30,738 nt of DNA from CAYUYV01 sp050331455. GTDB taxonomy: Bacteria > Pseudomonadota > Alphaproteobacteria > JAJFIK01. Every line of letters begins with the position of its first letter. Position 1 is the first letter of the stretch. The stretch is from positions 1 to 30,738 of the forward strand of contig JBHJGV010000024.1 of NCBI GenBank assembly GCA_050331455.1, written 5' to 3'. The position numbers and the translations under genes were made by a program. The notes under the pieces are model-generated. The model did no database searches, was not told where the DNA came from, and saw only the letters and a program-made list of their open reading frames with translations. Shown in pieces: positions 7,218-15,870 of this stretch.

Positions 7218-8525
7218 TTATGTTGAAAACACGGTCTGCCCACCGACCAAGGTGCGGAGGACCCGGCCCTGGAAGCGCCGCCCATCGAAGGGCGAGTTGC
7301 GCGAGCGCGAGCGCAGACGGTCCGCATCGAGCACAAACGGCGCGCCCGGGTCGAACAGCACGAGGTCGGCCGGCGTTCCCGGCGCGAGGCGCCCGGTTTC
7401 AAGCCCCAGAATGCGCGCCGGATTGAGCGTCATGGTAGCCATCAGCCGGGGCAGGGACATCTGGCCGTTATGGTAGATTTCAAGCGCCGATGGCATCAGG
7501 GTTTCGAGGCCGACTGCGCCGAAGGCCGCTTCTCCGAAGGGCAAACGCTTGTCTTCCGGCGGCTGGGGCTCATGGCTGGAGACGATCACGTCGATCACCC
7601 CGTCGGCCAGGGCCGCGATGAGGGCCTGCCGGTCGTCCTCCCGCCGCAGGGGCGGCTGGATCTTGAAGAAGGTCCGGTAATTGGCGATGTCGAGTTCGTT
7701 GAGCGCCAGGTGATGGGCCGCGACGCCGCAGGTGATGCCGAGACCGCGGGCCCGCGCGCCGGCCAGAGTGTCCACCGCCCCGGCGCAGGAGACCTGGGCC
7801 AGGTGATAGCGCGCCGGCGCCCCGACCGTGTCGGTCAGCTCCAGGAGCCGGATATCCCGATCCACCATGATGGTCTCGGCCGCATCGGGCAGGCCGGCGA
7901 GGCCGAGGCGCGTGGAGAGTTCCCCCTCGTTCATGACCGCATCTTCCGCGAGGCGCGGCTCTAGGGCATCATGCATGATCAGGGTGCCGAAGGTGCGCGC
8001 ATAGGACAGGCAACGCCGGAACACGCGGGCATCGGCGACCGAGCGGCCCGCATCGGTGAGGCCCACCGCGCCCGCCTCGGCCAGCAGACCCATCTCGGTC
8101 ATTTCCGACCCCCGCAGACCCCGGGTCAGGGCGGCCATGGGACTGACCCGCACCCGCGCCGTATCGCGTGCCCGGCGCAGCACGAAATCGACCAGCGAGG
8201 CATCGTCGATCACCGGGTCCGTCCGGGGCATGACGATCATCGTGGTCACGCCGCCGGCGGCTGCCGCATCACTCGCCGACGCCAGGGTCTCCTTCTGCTC
8301 GGCACCGGGCTCCCCCGTGAAGACCCGCATATCGATCAGGCCCGGGGCGAGGGCCTTACCCTTGCAGTCCACCCATTCGGCATCCGACGGCACACCCGGC
8401 AGGCCGCCCTTGGACCAGCCCGCAATGCGCCCGTCCCGGACAAGAAGGGCGCCGGGGCCGTGATAATCCGTTTCCGGATCGACGATCTGGGCGTTGTCGA
8501 ATAGGATCGGCCGCAGCGCGCTCAT
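7218..8525 (-). CDS. pyrC: Dihydroorotase-like subunit with lost metal ligands (PyrC'/PyrX type)
   Basis: A 435-residue amidohydrolase-fold protein of the dihydroorotase family, forming an operon with pyrB through a 4-base ATGA overlap. The key metal sites are missing. The HxH motif (normally DxHxH) reads DMRVF, with R67 and F69. The usual HCED is MHDAL, and the catalytic aspartate of TDHAP is replaced in SSHEP (S317). The fold-specific PGLIDM, AAHHLALNE and closing NPARILGLETGRLAPGTPADLVLFDP-type segments remain. Family knowledge: such subunits (for example in Pseudomonas) do not catalyse but assemble with aspartate transcarbamoylase. I infer the same role here, with an active dihydroorotase encoded elsewhere. 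Automated annotation will probably call it active PyrC. Confidence 0.9.
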   Translation of the reverse strand: MSALRPILFDNAQIVDPETDYHGPGALLVRDGRIAGWSKGGLPGVPSDAEWVDCKGKALAPGLIDMRVFTGEPGAEQKETLASASDAAAAGGVTTMIVMPRTDPVIDDASLVDFVLRRARDTARVRVSPMAALTRGLRGSEMTEMGLLAEAGAVGLTDAGRSVADARVFRRCLSYARTFGTLIMHDALEPRLAEDAVMNEGELSTRLGLAGLPDAAETIMVDRDIRLLELTDTVGAPARYHLAQVSCAGAVDTLAGARARGLGITCGVAAHHLALNELDIANYRTFFKIQPPLRREDDRQALIAALADGVIDVIVSSHEPQPPEDKRLPFGEAAFGAVGLETLMPSALEIYHNGQMSLPRLMATMTLNPARILGLETGRLAPGTPADLVLFDPGAPFVLDADRLRSRSRNSPFDGRRFQGRVLRTLVGGQTVFST

Positions 8526-9625
8526 GGGATCACCCCCAGGGTCGGCGGGGTCCGATGTTCGGGCTCCGGATTGGCCCGAGACTGTGCCGGTTCGCCATGG
8601 GTGTCGTCGACTTGGGTTTCGCGGGCCTGGGCCGGATCGATCTCTGTCTGCGCGCCAAGGGATTCCAGGACCGCCATGCGGATGGCGACCCCAAGCTCCA
8701 CCTGATAGGCGATGAGGCTGCGGGCCGGATCGTCGGCCACGAGACTGTCAATTTCCACGCCCCGGTTCATGGGGCCGGGATGCATGATCAGCACATCGGG
8801 CTTGGCCGCGCGCAGCTTGGCATCATCGAGCCCGAAAAAGCGGAAATATTCCCGTACGGATGGGATAAAGCTGCCCGCCATGCGCTCGAACTGGATGCGC
8901 AGCATGATGACGATATCGCAGTCGCGCAGACCTTCCGCCATGGAGGTGTAGACCTCAACGCCGAGCCGGTCCGCGCCCGGGGGCAGAAGCGTGCGGGGGG
9001 AGATGATGCGCACCCGCGCGCCCATCATGTTGAACAGATAGATGTTGGAGCGGGCCACCCGGCTGTGCAAGATGTCGCCGCAGATCGCGATGGTCAGCCC
9101 TTCGAGACGCCCCAGACGCCGCCGGATGGCCAGGGCATCGAGCAGGGCCTGGGTCGGATGCTCGTTCGATCCGTCGCCGGCATTGACCACGGAGCAGTCG
9201 ACCTTGCGCGCCAGCAGGTCGACGGCGCCGGACATGGCGTGCCGCACGACGATGATGTCGGGCCGCATGGCGTTCAGGGTCGTGGCGGTGTCGAGCAGGG
9301 TTTCGCCCTTGGACACGGCCGAGCTTTTAACGGCCATGTTCATGACATCGGCGCCGAGGCGCTTGCCGGCGAGTTCGAAGGAGCTTTGCGTGCGGGTGGA
9401 GGGCTCGAAAAACAGGTTGATCTGGGTGCGGCCCCTTAAAGAGGAGCGCTTCTTGTCCGCGCCCCGGTTGAAGGCCACGAAGGTATCGGCGAGGTCCAGA
9501 AGGTCCGTCACCTCCTGGGGCGCCATGTCCTGGATGCCCAGCAGATGACGGCGGGTCGGTTGTTCGGGGGCGGGGGTGTCCCGGGGCTGGCCGGCCGGCC
9601 CAGGGCCGGCATCGAGGGCGGTCAT
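8522..9625 (-). CDS. pyrB: Aspartate carbamoyltransferase catalytic subunit PyrB
   Basis: PyrB joins carbamoyl phosphate and aspartate in the second step of pyrimidine synthesis. The carbamoyl-phosphate site FFEPSTRTQSSFE (72-84) with S76-T77-R78-T79, HPTQALLDAL (156-165) and HPGPMNRG (282-289) are all present. At 367 residues it is longer than the usual ~310-330, with an N-terminal extension of about 25 residues and a Gln/Glu/Pro-rich C-terminal tail from about residue 325. The tail has no visible motif. The start is the ATG at 9623-9625. The stop overlaps the start of the inactive dihydroorotase subunit, consistent with a stoichiometric complex. Confidence 0.96.
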   Translation of the reverse strand: MTALDAGPGPAGQPRDTPAPEQPTRRHLLGIQDMAPQEVTDLLDLADTFVAFNRGADKKRSSLRGRTQINLFFEPSTRTQSSFELAGKRLGADVMNMAVKSSAVSKGETLLDTATTLNAMRPDIIVVRHAMSGAVDLLARKVDCSVVNAGDGSNEHPTQALLDALAIRRRLGRLEGLTIAICGDILHSRVARSNIYLFNMMGARVRIISPRTLLPPGADRLGVEVYTSMAEGLRDCDIVIMLRIQFERMAGSFIPSVREYFRFFGLDDAKLRAAKPDVLIMHPGPMNRGVEIDSLVADDPARSLIAYQVELGVAIRMAVLESLGAQTEIDPAQARETQVDDTHGEPAQSRANPEPEHRTPPTLGVIP

Positions 9626-9746
9626 GGCGGTACTCTCTATCCTTCGCGCGGTTCTGAACCCTGCGCCAGCCCCGCAGATATACGCCCGCCACGCGAGGCG
9701 CGCAATCGGGCCGGCCGCGCGACCTTCTGCAGGGGCAGGGGCAGGG

Positions 9747-10652
9747 TCAGGTGAGCAGCCAGAACATCACAGGCATGGTGACAAGGGCGCCGAGGGTCGA
9801 GGCCGTGACGAGTCCCGCCATAAGGGTGGCGTCGCCCCCGAGTTGGCGGGCCAGCACATAGGACGACGTGGCCCCCGGCACGGCGCCGCAGACGATCATG
9901 ATGGTGCGCGCCGTCCCTTCGATGCCGTAAAGATCGGCGAACCCGGCGAACAGGGCGGGCATCAACACCAGCTTGATAGTGATCGTCACCAGGATGAGGC
10001 CGACCCGTCCCTTGAGCGCCGTCAGATGGAGCCCGGCCCCGACCCCGAGCAGGCCGAGCGGCATGGCGGCCCGGCCAAGGGTTTGCGCCATGGTGCCGAG
10101 GGGGCTGTCCAGCAGCAGCGTCTGACCGTTGAGCACAAGGCCGGACAGGCAGGCGAGGATCAGCGGATTGCGCGCCAGGGTGACGGGCAGGGTGCGCCAG
10201 GGAGTCGGCAGGGCCGGATTGGTCTGGGTGATGACGATCACGGACAGGATGTTCAGCAGGGGCACGAGCACCGCCACGACAACGGCGACGATGGCGAGGC
10301 CCTGGCCCGGTGCCAGGGCCGCCCCGGTGGCAATGGCCACGAAACCGTTCCAGCGCAGGGCTCCCTGGAACACGCTGGAAAATTGCGGGCCCGGAATGCC
10401 GAGCACCGCGCGCAAGGCGAGGACCATGAGGGCCGCGCAGGCGAGGCCGGAAAGGAGGGCCCCCGCAATGGGCCCCGCGGCAATGTCCGACAGGTCCGAG
10501 CTGGCCAGCGTGACAGCCAGCAGGGTGGGAAAGAACACGAAATAGTTGAGCCGGTCCAGGAACCGCCAGGGCGGCTCGTCCTGAAACACGGCCTGTTTCA
10601 GGACAGCACCCAGGGCAATCATGAGGAAGACACTCATCAGCGCCGGCACCAT
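9747..10652 (-). CDS. AEC-family permease (auxin efflux carrier type)
   Basis: A 301-residue, very hydrophobic inner-membrane protein with about ten predicted spans in two halves separated by a short loop near residue 155. The arrangement fits the AEC family of secondary transporters: an N-terminal MSVFLMIALGAVLK helix, ALRWNGFVAIATGAAL in the first half, RAAMPLGLLGVGAGL and a C-terminal PGATSSYVLARQLGGDATLMAGLVTASTLGALVTMPV. Members move organic anions such as malate or malonate, but the substrate cannot be read. The start is the ATG at 10650-10652 with AGGGAG ahead of it. It lies 45 bases behind the giant gene and 121 bases before pyrB, both in the same direction. Confidence 0.88.
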   Translation of the reverse strand: MVPALMSVFLMIALGAVLKQAVFQDEPPWRFLDRLNYFVFFPTLLAVTLASSDLSDIAAGPIAGALLSGLACAALMVLALRAVLGIPGPQFSSVFQGALRWNGFVAIATGAALAPGQGLAIVAVVVAVLVPLLNILSVIVITQTNPALPTPWRTLPVTLARNPLILACLSGLVLNGQTLLLDSPLGTMAQTLGRAAMPLGLLGVGAGLHLTALKGRVGLILVTITIKLVLMPALFAGFADLYGIEGTARTIMIVCGAVPGATSSYVLARQLGGDATLMAGLVTASTLGALVTMPVMFWLLT

Positions 10653-10697
10653 GACCGCTCCCTTGCCCGTTACGGGCGGTCAGCGACGCCCCCTTAA

Positions 10698-13600
10698 TCA
10701 CCCTCCGGACGTGCCCACACCCACCCGGCGCTGGACGACACCGACCGCAAAGATCGTGATCATAAGTGGCACGAAGATCCAATGGAATATGGCTGTAAAG
10801 CTCGCATATTGGGACGGACGCACACACATGACCAGCGGTCCGTCGGGCTCGATTGCCGAAAGCGCCTCGGCGCAGGTCTGACGCTCGAACGGATCCCTTT
10901 GGCCGTGGTTTACGCCTGGGCTGTCCGACCCGTTCGCCAGCCTGTTGTGGAAGAGATCCCCAGTCAGATAATCGATCCCGGCACCGACGGCGTCGGTCAT
11001 GGGCCGCACCCAATTCTTCAAGGTCTGGATGGCGCCCCGAACGGTTTCGTTGGTGTTCGCGAGGGGCGAAACGCGGTTCAGATCGAAATGGACCACCTCG
11101 TTCTTGTCCCCGGCGAGCCATTTGTCCTCGGAGAACAGGGAAATCATGGGGATATGATAGCGCAGGGCGAGCCAGAAGCCGTCGGCCCGTGTCCAGGAGC
11201 CGAGTTCCGGATGGGTGTCGGCGGGGGTCGTGGCCCAGGAGGCGTTCGGCCTTTCCGGCATCGCATCCTTGTCGGCCATCTCGCTGCGCGCGCTGTAGAG
11301 CAACTCGCCGCGGTCCGGGGCGACAACCACATTCTGGGGCAATGAGAAGGCCGCAATCGACAGCAAAAGCCACAGGCCCATGACAAGCTTCAGGCGATGG
11401 CTGCCGATCTTGGTGAAATAGGCGAAGAACGTGTCCTCGATCCACCGGTCGTAGATCCAGCCCGGATTGGTCCATTTCAGCCGCATACGCTGGGCCCGGC
11501 GCATTTCCCGGAAAATCTGCTTGGCCGGCCGGTCGAGCCCCTGATCCATCAGCTCCCGCCGCACCATCTGATAAGTCGTCTGCTGATATTCCCTGTCCCG
11601 CTTTAAAAGCTTCTGGAAATTGTCCGGATCCAGGTCCCAGCGTTCGACTTCGAGCCCGTGAAGGCGGACGGCAGTCGGGAAGTTACGGTACTCGGGACGC
11701 TCATCAAGGAAGTACTGGAAGAAATCGACCTTGGCCCGCTCCAGGCTCACCCCGTCCCAGTCGACCTCCCAATTGCGTTTTTGGTCCCTGAGGCGCCCGG
11801 TCCAGTTGAGGGCGATCTGGACGAGTTTTTCCTCCATGCTCCGTACACCATTCATGATGTGCATGGTGAGCGGTTTTGGCTCTTCCGTCTTCGAGCTCCA
11901 GACCTGAAAACTGCTGGCCGACAGCACGAGATGATTGATCTGGGCAAAGGACAGATCCAATGCGCCATCGATATGGGCGTAGCGCCTGTTCTTCTCGTCC
12001 GACACATTGCCATTGGCGATGACAGTGCCTTCGCCGTTCCGATGGCCGGACAGGAAACGGATCATGATTGAAATCAGACGGAGAAAACCCGAAACTACCC
12101 ACCGCGCGGGTGCAAGAAAGACATAGAACAAGCTCCAGACCGGTCTTGCAAGGTAGAACCATTTCGTCCGTACCGGATTGACGCCCTCATTGTCGTCGGA
12201 CGGTCGGTAGAGCCGAAGCCGCCCTTCGATGTGCACCTGACGCGCACAAAGGTCAGGAAACAGATAGTCGGACGGACTCTTCGTTTGGTCTTGGGCTTTC
12301 GTTCGGGTCTTGAACGAAGAGCCCTCGAAGCGATGCTTCATTCGCTCCGGCAGGGAATAGAAATATTGGCGTAAGGATATCGGTGCGCCGAGGGGCAGAT
12401 CCTCGTTCCTGTCAATGATATGGAGGTCGCTCAGATCCACATCACCGCGACACACAAGATCGACCATGACGAGGCGCCCGCACACGACGCCCATCGGATA
12501 GTCCAGGATCACGTCTTCGAGAGGCCTTTGCGCCTCGATCCGCTTTTTGATGGAGTTAGAGTCCTCGCTCTTCGCATCCCTGGAGTCGCAGTCTTTGACG
12601 TCGTTCAGATAAACAACGCGCTCGTCACTGCTTTCCGGCAACCAGGCGCATTCCACATCACCATCCAGGGTGGCATTTGCAAATGAAAGTTGTCCCTGGA
12701 CGTAGAGATTTATCAAGGTGAGGTGCGATCCGATCTTCAGATTGTCGAGGCGTGCATGACCCCAAACAACGCTGCGCGCCAGGTGATACACCACACGGCA
12801 CAGGGCATCCGGCGCGCCGTCTTTGGCTTCGTCTCTGGCTTGGTCTTTGTCCTCCTCCTGCTTCTTTATTGTGCTGTGGAAGTCAATAATTTCGTCCAAA
12901 TACTGCGGATTAAAAAAAGTGACATTGTCGCCGGCGAATGCGTGCCTGAAATCGAGCAGACTATTCTTCGTTTCCTGGTTGCCGACCTCAATGCCCGTCA
13001 GGTCAATGCGCCCCCGAACGGTCAGGCCACGGGCGAGAAAATCGATACCGATCCGGGGCGTGACGAAGTCTTCCTCCGATACGCCTTGTTGCGGATCTCG
13101 TCCGTAGGGGATCGCCAGCATGACCGCCCGCAGATAGAAATCCGCTGCCGAAACACCGATTGCCCGCATCTCACCCAAGACACACAAGCCATCCAGAATG
13201 ATCTGGTTTCTGACATGCATCCCGTTGATCCGGAAATCCCCCTGGATCGTTGCCGGTCGACGATATTCGGGGCGTGCGAAAAAGTTTCCGTTAATGTCGC
13301 ATTCGCAGATCCTGCATGTGCCGTGAACCGTGACGCCGTCGGCCTGGAAATTGCCTTGTATCTCGCAGCCGTCGCCAATGAGGGCATCGTGATTCAATTC
13401 ACCACGGATATCCGTCCAAAGATAATCCTTATGGGTGCCAGGTTCGGCATTGAGGGGGCCGGCCTCCCAGCTTGACAGATTGATCCAGGCGCATTTTGTG
13501 AATTTGAAGCTCAGGCCCGGGCGCGGCTCCCGTTCCACGCGCGGCTTGATCGGATTTGTCATGCCGATGCTGACGCCCCGCAGACGGAACCCGCCGCCAA

Positions 13601-15506
13601 TGTGAGCGTGGTCGGCAAACAGATAGCGATCGATGATGCATTGCTGGAAATGGTCCGCGCATGTTGGCTCGGCGATCTTTTCCGCCGGCCGGAAATCAAG
13701 CTGCCCGCCCACCCGGATGCCCCGCAGATCGGCGTAGCGCATTTGCGCACCACCAAGGTTGAAGTCGCCCTTGATGCGCGCGAACTGAGCTTCAAGACCC
13801 GCGATCTTGGTTGGGGCGAAGGGGAGCGCCAGGTCAAGCTGGCTGTTTTCGCGCGTGCTCAACTGTCTGCACCCGGCGGAAACGCCTCCGTTGGTCTCAA
13901 GCCCCGTAATGGCGAGAACGCCTGCGCGCAGGCCACGAAGATCCACATTGCCTTTCACAATAGCGTGGCGAATGCCCACCAGGCCGTTCGACAGAATGTT
14001 CAGGGTATCGGCGAAAAGCGATCCCCCGATCCGCACGTGATCCAGATTGAGGCGGGGGCGCTCCGGATAAAAATGGGTCCCTGCCCAGATTTCGGCATTG
14101 GACAGACGCAGGAAACCGTCAATTTGTGCACTGGAAAAATCCAGCACCGTCCGGAAAAGACTGTTCGCGAAACTGGCCCGCCGGCGAAAAGTTGCCCCTT
14201 CGAAATTCACATCGCCCGTAAAAAAGAAACCGAATTCATAGACTCCCATATCGATTTCGTGACTTTGGCAGTTCAGATCGCCAATCACGAAGAACCGTTT
14301 GTTCTTCTGGTCAAAATTCCTGTCAGGATACTCCTTTACCATCTTATCGAAATAGGATTGGAGGCGATCGCCCTCATCCGCATTGAATGGTTCATCGTGT
14401 TCAATCGCTTGGGACGATCCCTCGTCGCATCTGATCAGGTCCCGCATCGTGTGGGCCGAAATCGGCACCGCTTGAGGGTCCCATGCGGAGGCACGCAGAT
14501 AGAGGCGTTGGTAGGTCCACGTCGCAAGCTGTTTGTCAAGGATGACATTGTCGAAAATCGGTACCCGACTGATGATCTCCAGGAAACCGTCCGAATGCAC
14601 GTCAATGGTCACCCGGGAGATCCGCGCTTCGGAATGCGCAAACGTCGTCACACGGAAAACAAAAGTGTCCTGTTCTCCAAAAACCCTCGCTATCTTGATG
14701 TAGTCCGGCCCGATGATTTTCTGTGCGACCGTGAAGAAGTCAATGCTGCTGCCAAGAATCCGACCAGTCCGGTCCTCTTGAGGATCGGACTGATCCGTAT
14801 CAAGATTATCATAGCGATAAAAATGTCTGCCGTTCGGAACGAATTTCTTGGAGTCAAAAACAATCGTGATGGGGCTCGCCGCGGCGACAATGAAAAAGTA
14901 GAATTTTACGTAATCGAGAATCTGTTCTTCCCGCAGCGCTTGAGCCTCATCGGACAAACCCTCCTGTTCGGGATTCTCGAGTTTTAAACTGCCTTGGGAA
15001 ATCCGCGGAATATTGAGGTGACCAAGACGGCTGGCGCTTTCGAAAAGGTAAAAATTTGTCCCGTCTAGAACAACCACCTGCAGAGGGTCCGGTTCTTCAA
15101 TGTCGAAACTCTTGGCCACTAAGGCACAGCAATAATATTTGGACGGCAAGGTCGGCGATCCGACGGAAGGGTGGGGATCGCTTTGTTCGGATGCGGGGGT
15201 GCCATCCGTCTCGGCTTGAGTAGCCTGGTAATCGAGACGATACAAATTCCAGTCTGGAAAACACGCCAATTCGGTTTTGTATGCCGTTACCTCATCGTTC
15301 GCGACCGGCTCATGCTGATCTTGTTCGAAGATATCGGTGTTTTCGTCAAACGGTTCGAATGGCGGCGGGCGGAAGTATATATTCAGCCGTTTCCAAATGT
15401 AGTTCCGAACGCGATTGTTGTCTTCCTTGGTCCACACAAAGAGACCATTGGTGTCGTCATCGGACCCGCCACCCAATCCTCCGGTATCCCCGCTCATCGT
15501 CCCCAT
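10698..15506 (-). CDS. Giant beta-solenoid-like membrane protein of unknown function (1602 residues)
   Basis: I do not recognise a named family. Residues 1-420 have no clear motif. From about 425 to 1205 short units recur that resemble pentapeptide/bactofilin-type solenoids, with patterns such as GDVNFEGATF, VKGNVDLRGL, IKGDFNLGGAQM, IQGDFRINGM, VRGRIDLTGIEV, VQGQLSFANATL, CRGDVDLSDLHI and IDGALDLSFAQI. A hydrophobic stretch lies at 1112-1152. A helical basic segment (about 1305-1345, YQMVRRELMDQGLDRPAKQIFREMRRAQR) leads to membrane spans at about 1371-1390 and 1567-1592. This order (solenoid, basic helix hairpin, C-terminal spans) recalls large bacterial membrane proteins often mis-named membrane-associated oxidoreductases. 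Its DNA is visibly richer in A/T than its neighbours. An ATG at 15495-15497 is an alternative start. Confidence 0.85.
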   Translation of the reverse strand: MGTMSGDTGGLGGGSDDDTNGLFVWTKEDNNRVRNYIWKRLNIYFRPPPFEPFDENTDIFEQDQHEPVANDEVTAYKTELACFPDWNLYRLDYQATQAETDGTPASEQSDPHPSVGSPTLPSKYYCCALVAKSFDIEEPDPLQVVVLDGTNFYLFESASRLGHLNIPRISQGSLKLENPEQEGLSDEAQALREEQILDYVKFYFFIVAAASPITIVFDSKKFVPNGRHFYRYDNLDTDQSDPQEDRTGRILGSSIDFFTVAQKIIGPDYIKIARVFGEQDTFVFRVTTFAHSEARISRVTIDVHSDGFLEIISRVPIFDNVILDKQLATWTYQRLYLRASAWDPQAVPISAHTMRDLIRCDEGSSQAIEHDEPFNADEGDRLQSYFDKMVKEYPDRNFDQKNKRFFVIGDLNCQSHEIDMGVYEFGFFFTGDVNFEGATFRRRASFANSLFRTVLDFSSAQIDGFLRLSNAEIWAGTHFYPERPRLNLDHVRIGGSLFADTLNILSNGLVGIRHAIVKGNVDLRGLRAGVLAITGLETNGGVSAGCRQLSTRENSQLDLALPFAPTKIAGLEAQFARIKGDFNLGGAQMRYADLRGIRVGGQLDFRPAEKIAEPTCADHFQQCIIDRYLFADHAHIGGGFRLRGVSIGMTNPIKPRVEREPRPGLSFKFTKCAWINLSSWEAGPLNAEPGTHKDYLWTDIRGELNHDALIGDGCEIQGNFQADGVTVHGTCRICECDINGNFFARPEYRRPATIQGDFRINGMHVRNQIILDGLCVLGEMRAIGVSAADFYLRAVMLAIPYGRDPQQGVSEEDFVTPRIGIDFLARGLTVRGRIDLTGIEVGNQETKNSLLDFRHAFAGDNVTFFNPQYLDEIIDFHSTIKKQEEDKDQARDEAKDGAPDALCRVVYHLARSVVWGHARLDNLKIGSHLTLINLYVQGQLSFANATLDGDVECAWLPESSDERVVYLNDVKDCDSRDAKSEDSNSIKKRIEAQRPLEDVILDYPMGVVCGRLVMVDLVCRGDVDLSDLHIIDRNEDLPLGAPISLRQYFYSLPERMKHRFEGSSFKTRTKAQDQTKSPSDYLFPDLCARQVHIEGRLRLYRPSDDNEGVNPVRTKWFYLARPVWSLFYVFLAPARWVVSGFLRLISIMIRFLSGHRNGEGTVIANGNVSDEKNRRYAHIDGALDLSFAQINHLVLSASSFQVWSSKTEEPKPLTMHIMNGVRSMEEKLVQIALNWTGRLRDQKRNWEVDWDGVSLERAKVDFFQYFLDERPEYRNFPTAVRLHGLEVERWDLDPDNFQKLLKRDREYQQTTYQMVRRELMDQGLDRPAKQIFREMRRAQRMRLKWTNPGWIYDRWIEDTFFAYFTKIGSHRLKLVMGLWLLLSIAAFSLPQNVVVAPDRGELLYSARSEMADKDAMPERPNASWATTPADTHPELGSWTRADGFWLALRYHIPMISLFSEDKWLAGDKNEVVHFDLNRVSPLANTNETVRGAIQTLKNWVRPMTDAVGAGIDYLTGDLFHNRLANGSDSPGVNHGQRDPFERQTCAEALSAIEPDGPLVMCVRPSQYASFTAIFHWIFVPLMITIFAVGVVQRRVGVGTSGG

Positions 15507-15600
15507 CCCAGCCCGTTATGAAAACCTGTCCAAAATTTGAACATCTTGGGCGCGTCTTGGCAAGGCGGGGTTGAAAGACGTTAATGATGCTCCGATCAGA

Positions 15601-15855
15601 TCACGACCGGGAGGGGCTGCGATACCAGTTCAGGATGTAAACGCGCAGGGCGCTGGACAGGCCCTGGCCAGGCGGCCGCGCCTCCGAACCGCGGGAATGG
15701 GCGGTGTCGATCTCGCCGATCAGGGTGCTGACGGACAGACCCTGCGCAGCGGCGATGTCCCGCAAAGCGTCCCAGAAGGCCGGCTCCAGGGTGATGCTGG
15801 TGCGGTGGCCCGCAATGGTGACGGAGCGTTTAACCGGCCCCGGCACGAATGCCAC
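15601..15855 (-). CDS. Small ribbon-helix-helix domain protein
   Basis: This 84-residue protein has a beta strand (KRSVTIAGHRTSITLEPAFW) followed by helices (DALRDIAAAQGLSVSTLIGEI), the layout of the ribbon-helix-helix family found beside fumC and sspB in many alphaproteobacteria. The C-terminal LSSALRVYILNWYR is typical of this subgroup. It lies 15 bases behind the fumC stop in the same direction, so it is probably co-transcribed. DNA binding is likely from the fold, but the target is unknown. Confidence 0.87.
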   Translation of the reverse strand: MAFVPGPVKRSVTIAGHRTSITLEPAFWDALRDIAAAQGLSVSTLIGEIDTAHSRGSEARPPGQGLSSALRVYILNWYRSPSRS

Positions 15856-15870
15856 TCCGCAGGCGGATGA

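Noticed and set aside
12690..14987. Two plus-strand open frames of 261 and 461 residues inside the giant gene
   Set aside because: They lie antisense to a continuous frame with clear solenoid pattern and membrane spans, show no domain of their own, and have no matching ribosome binding sites.
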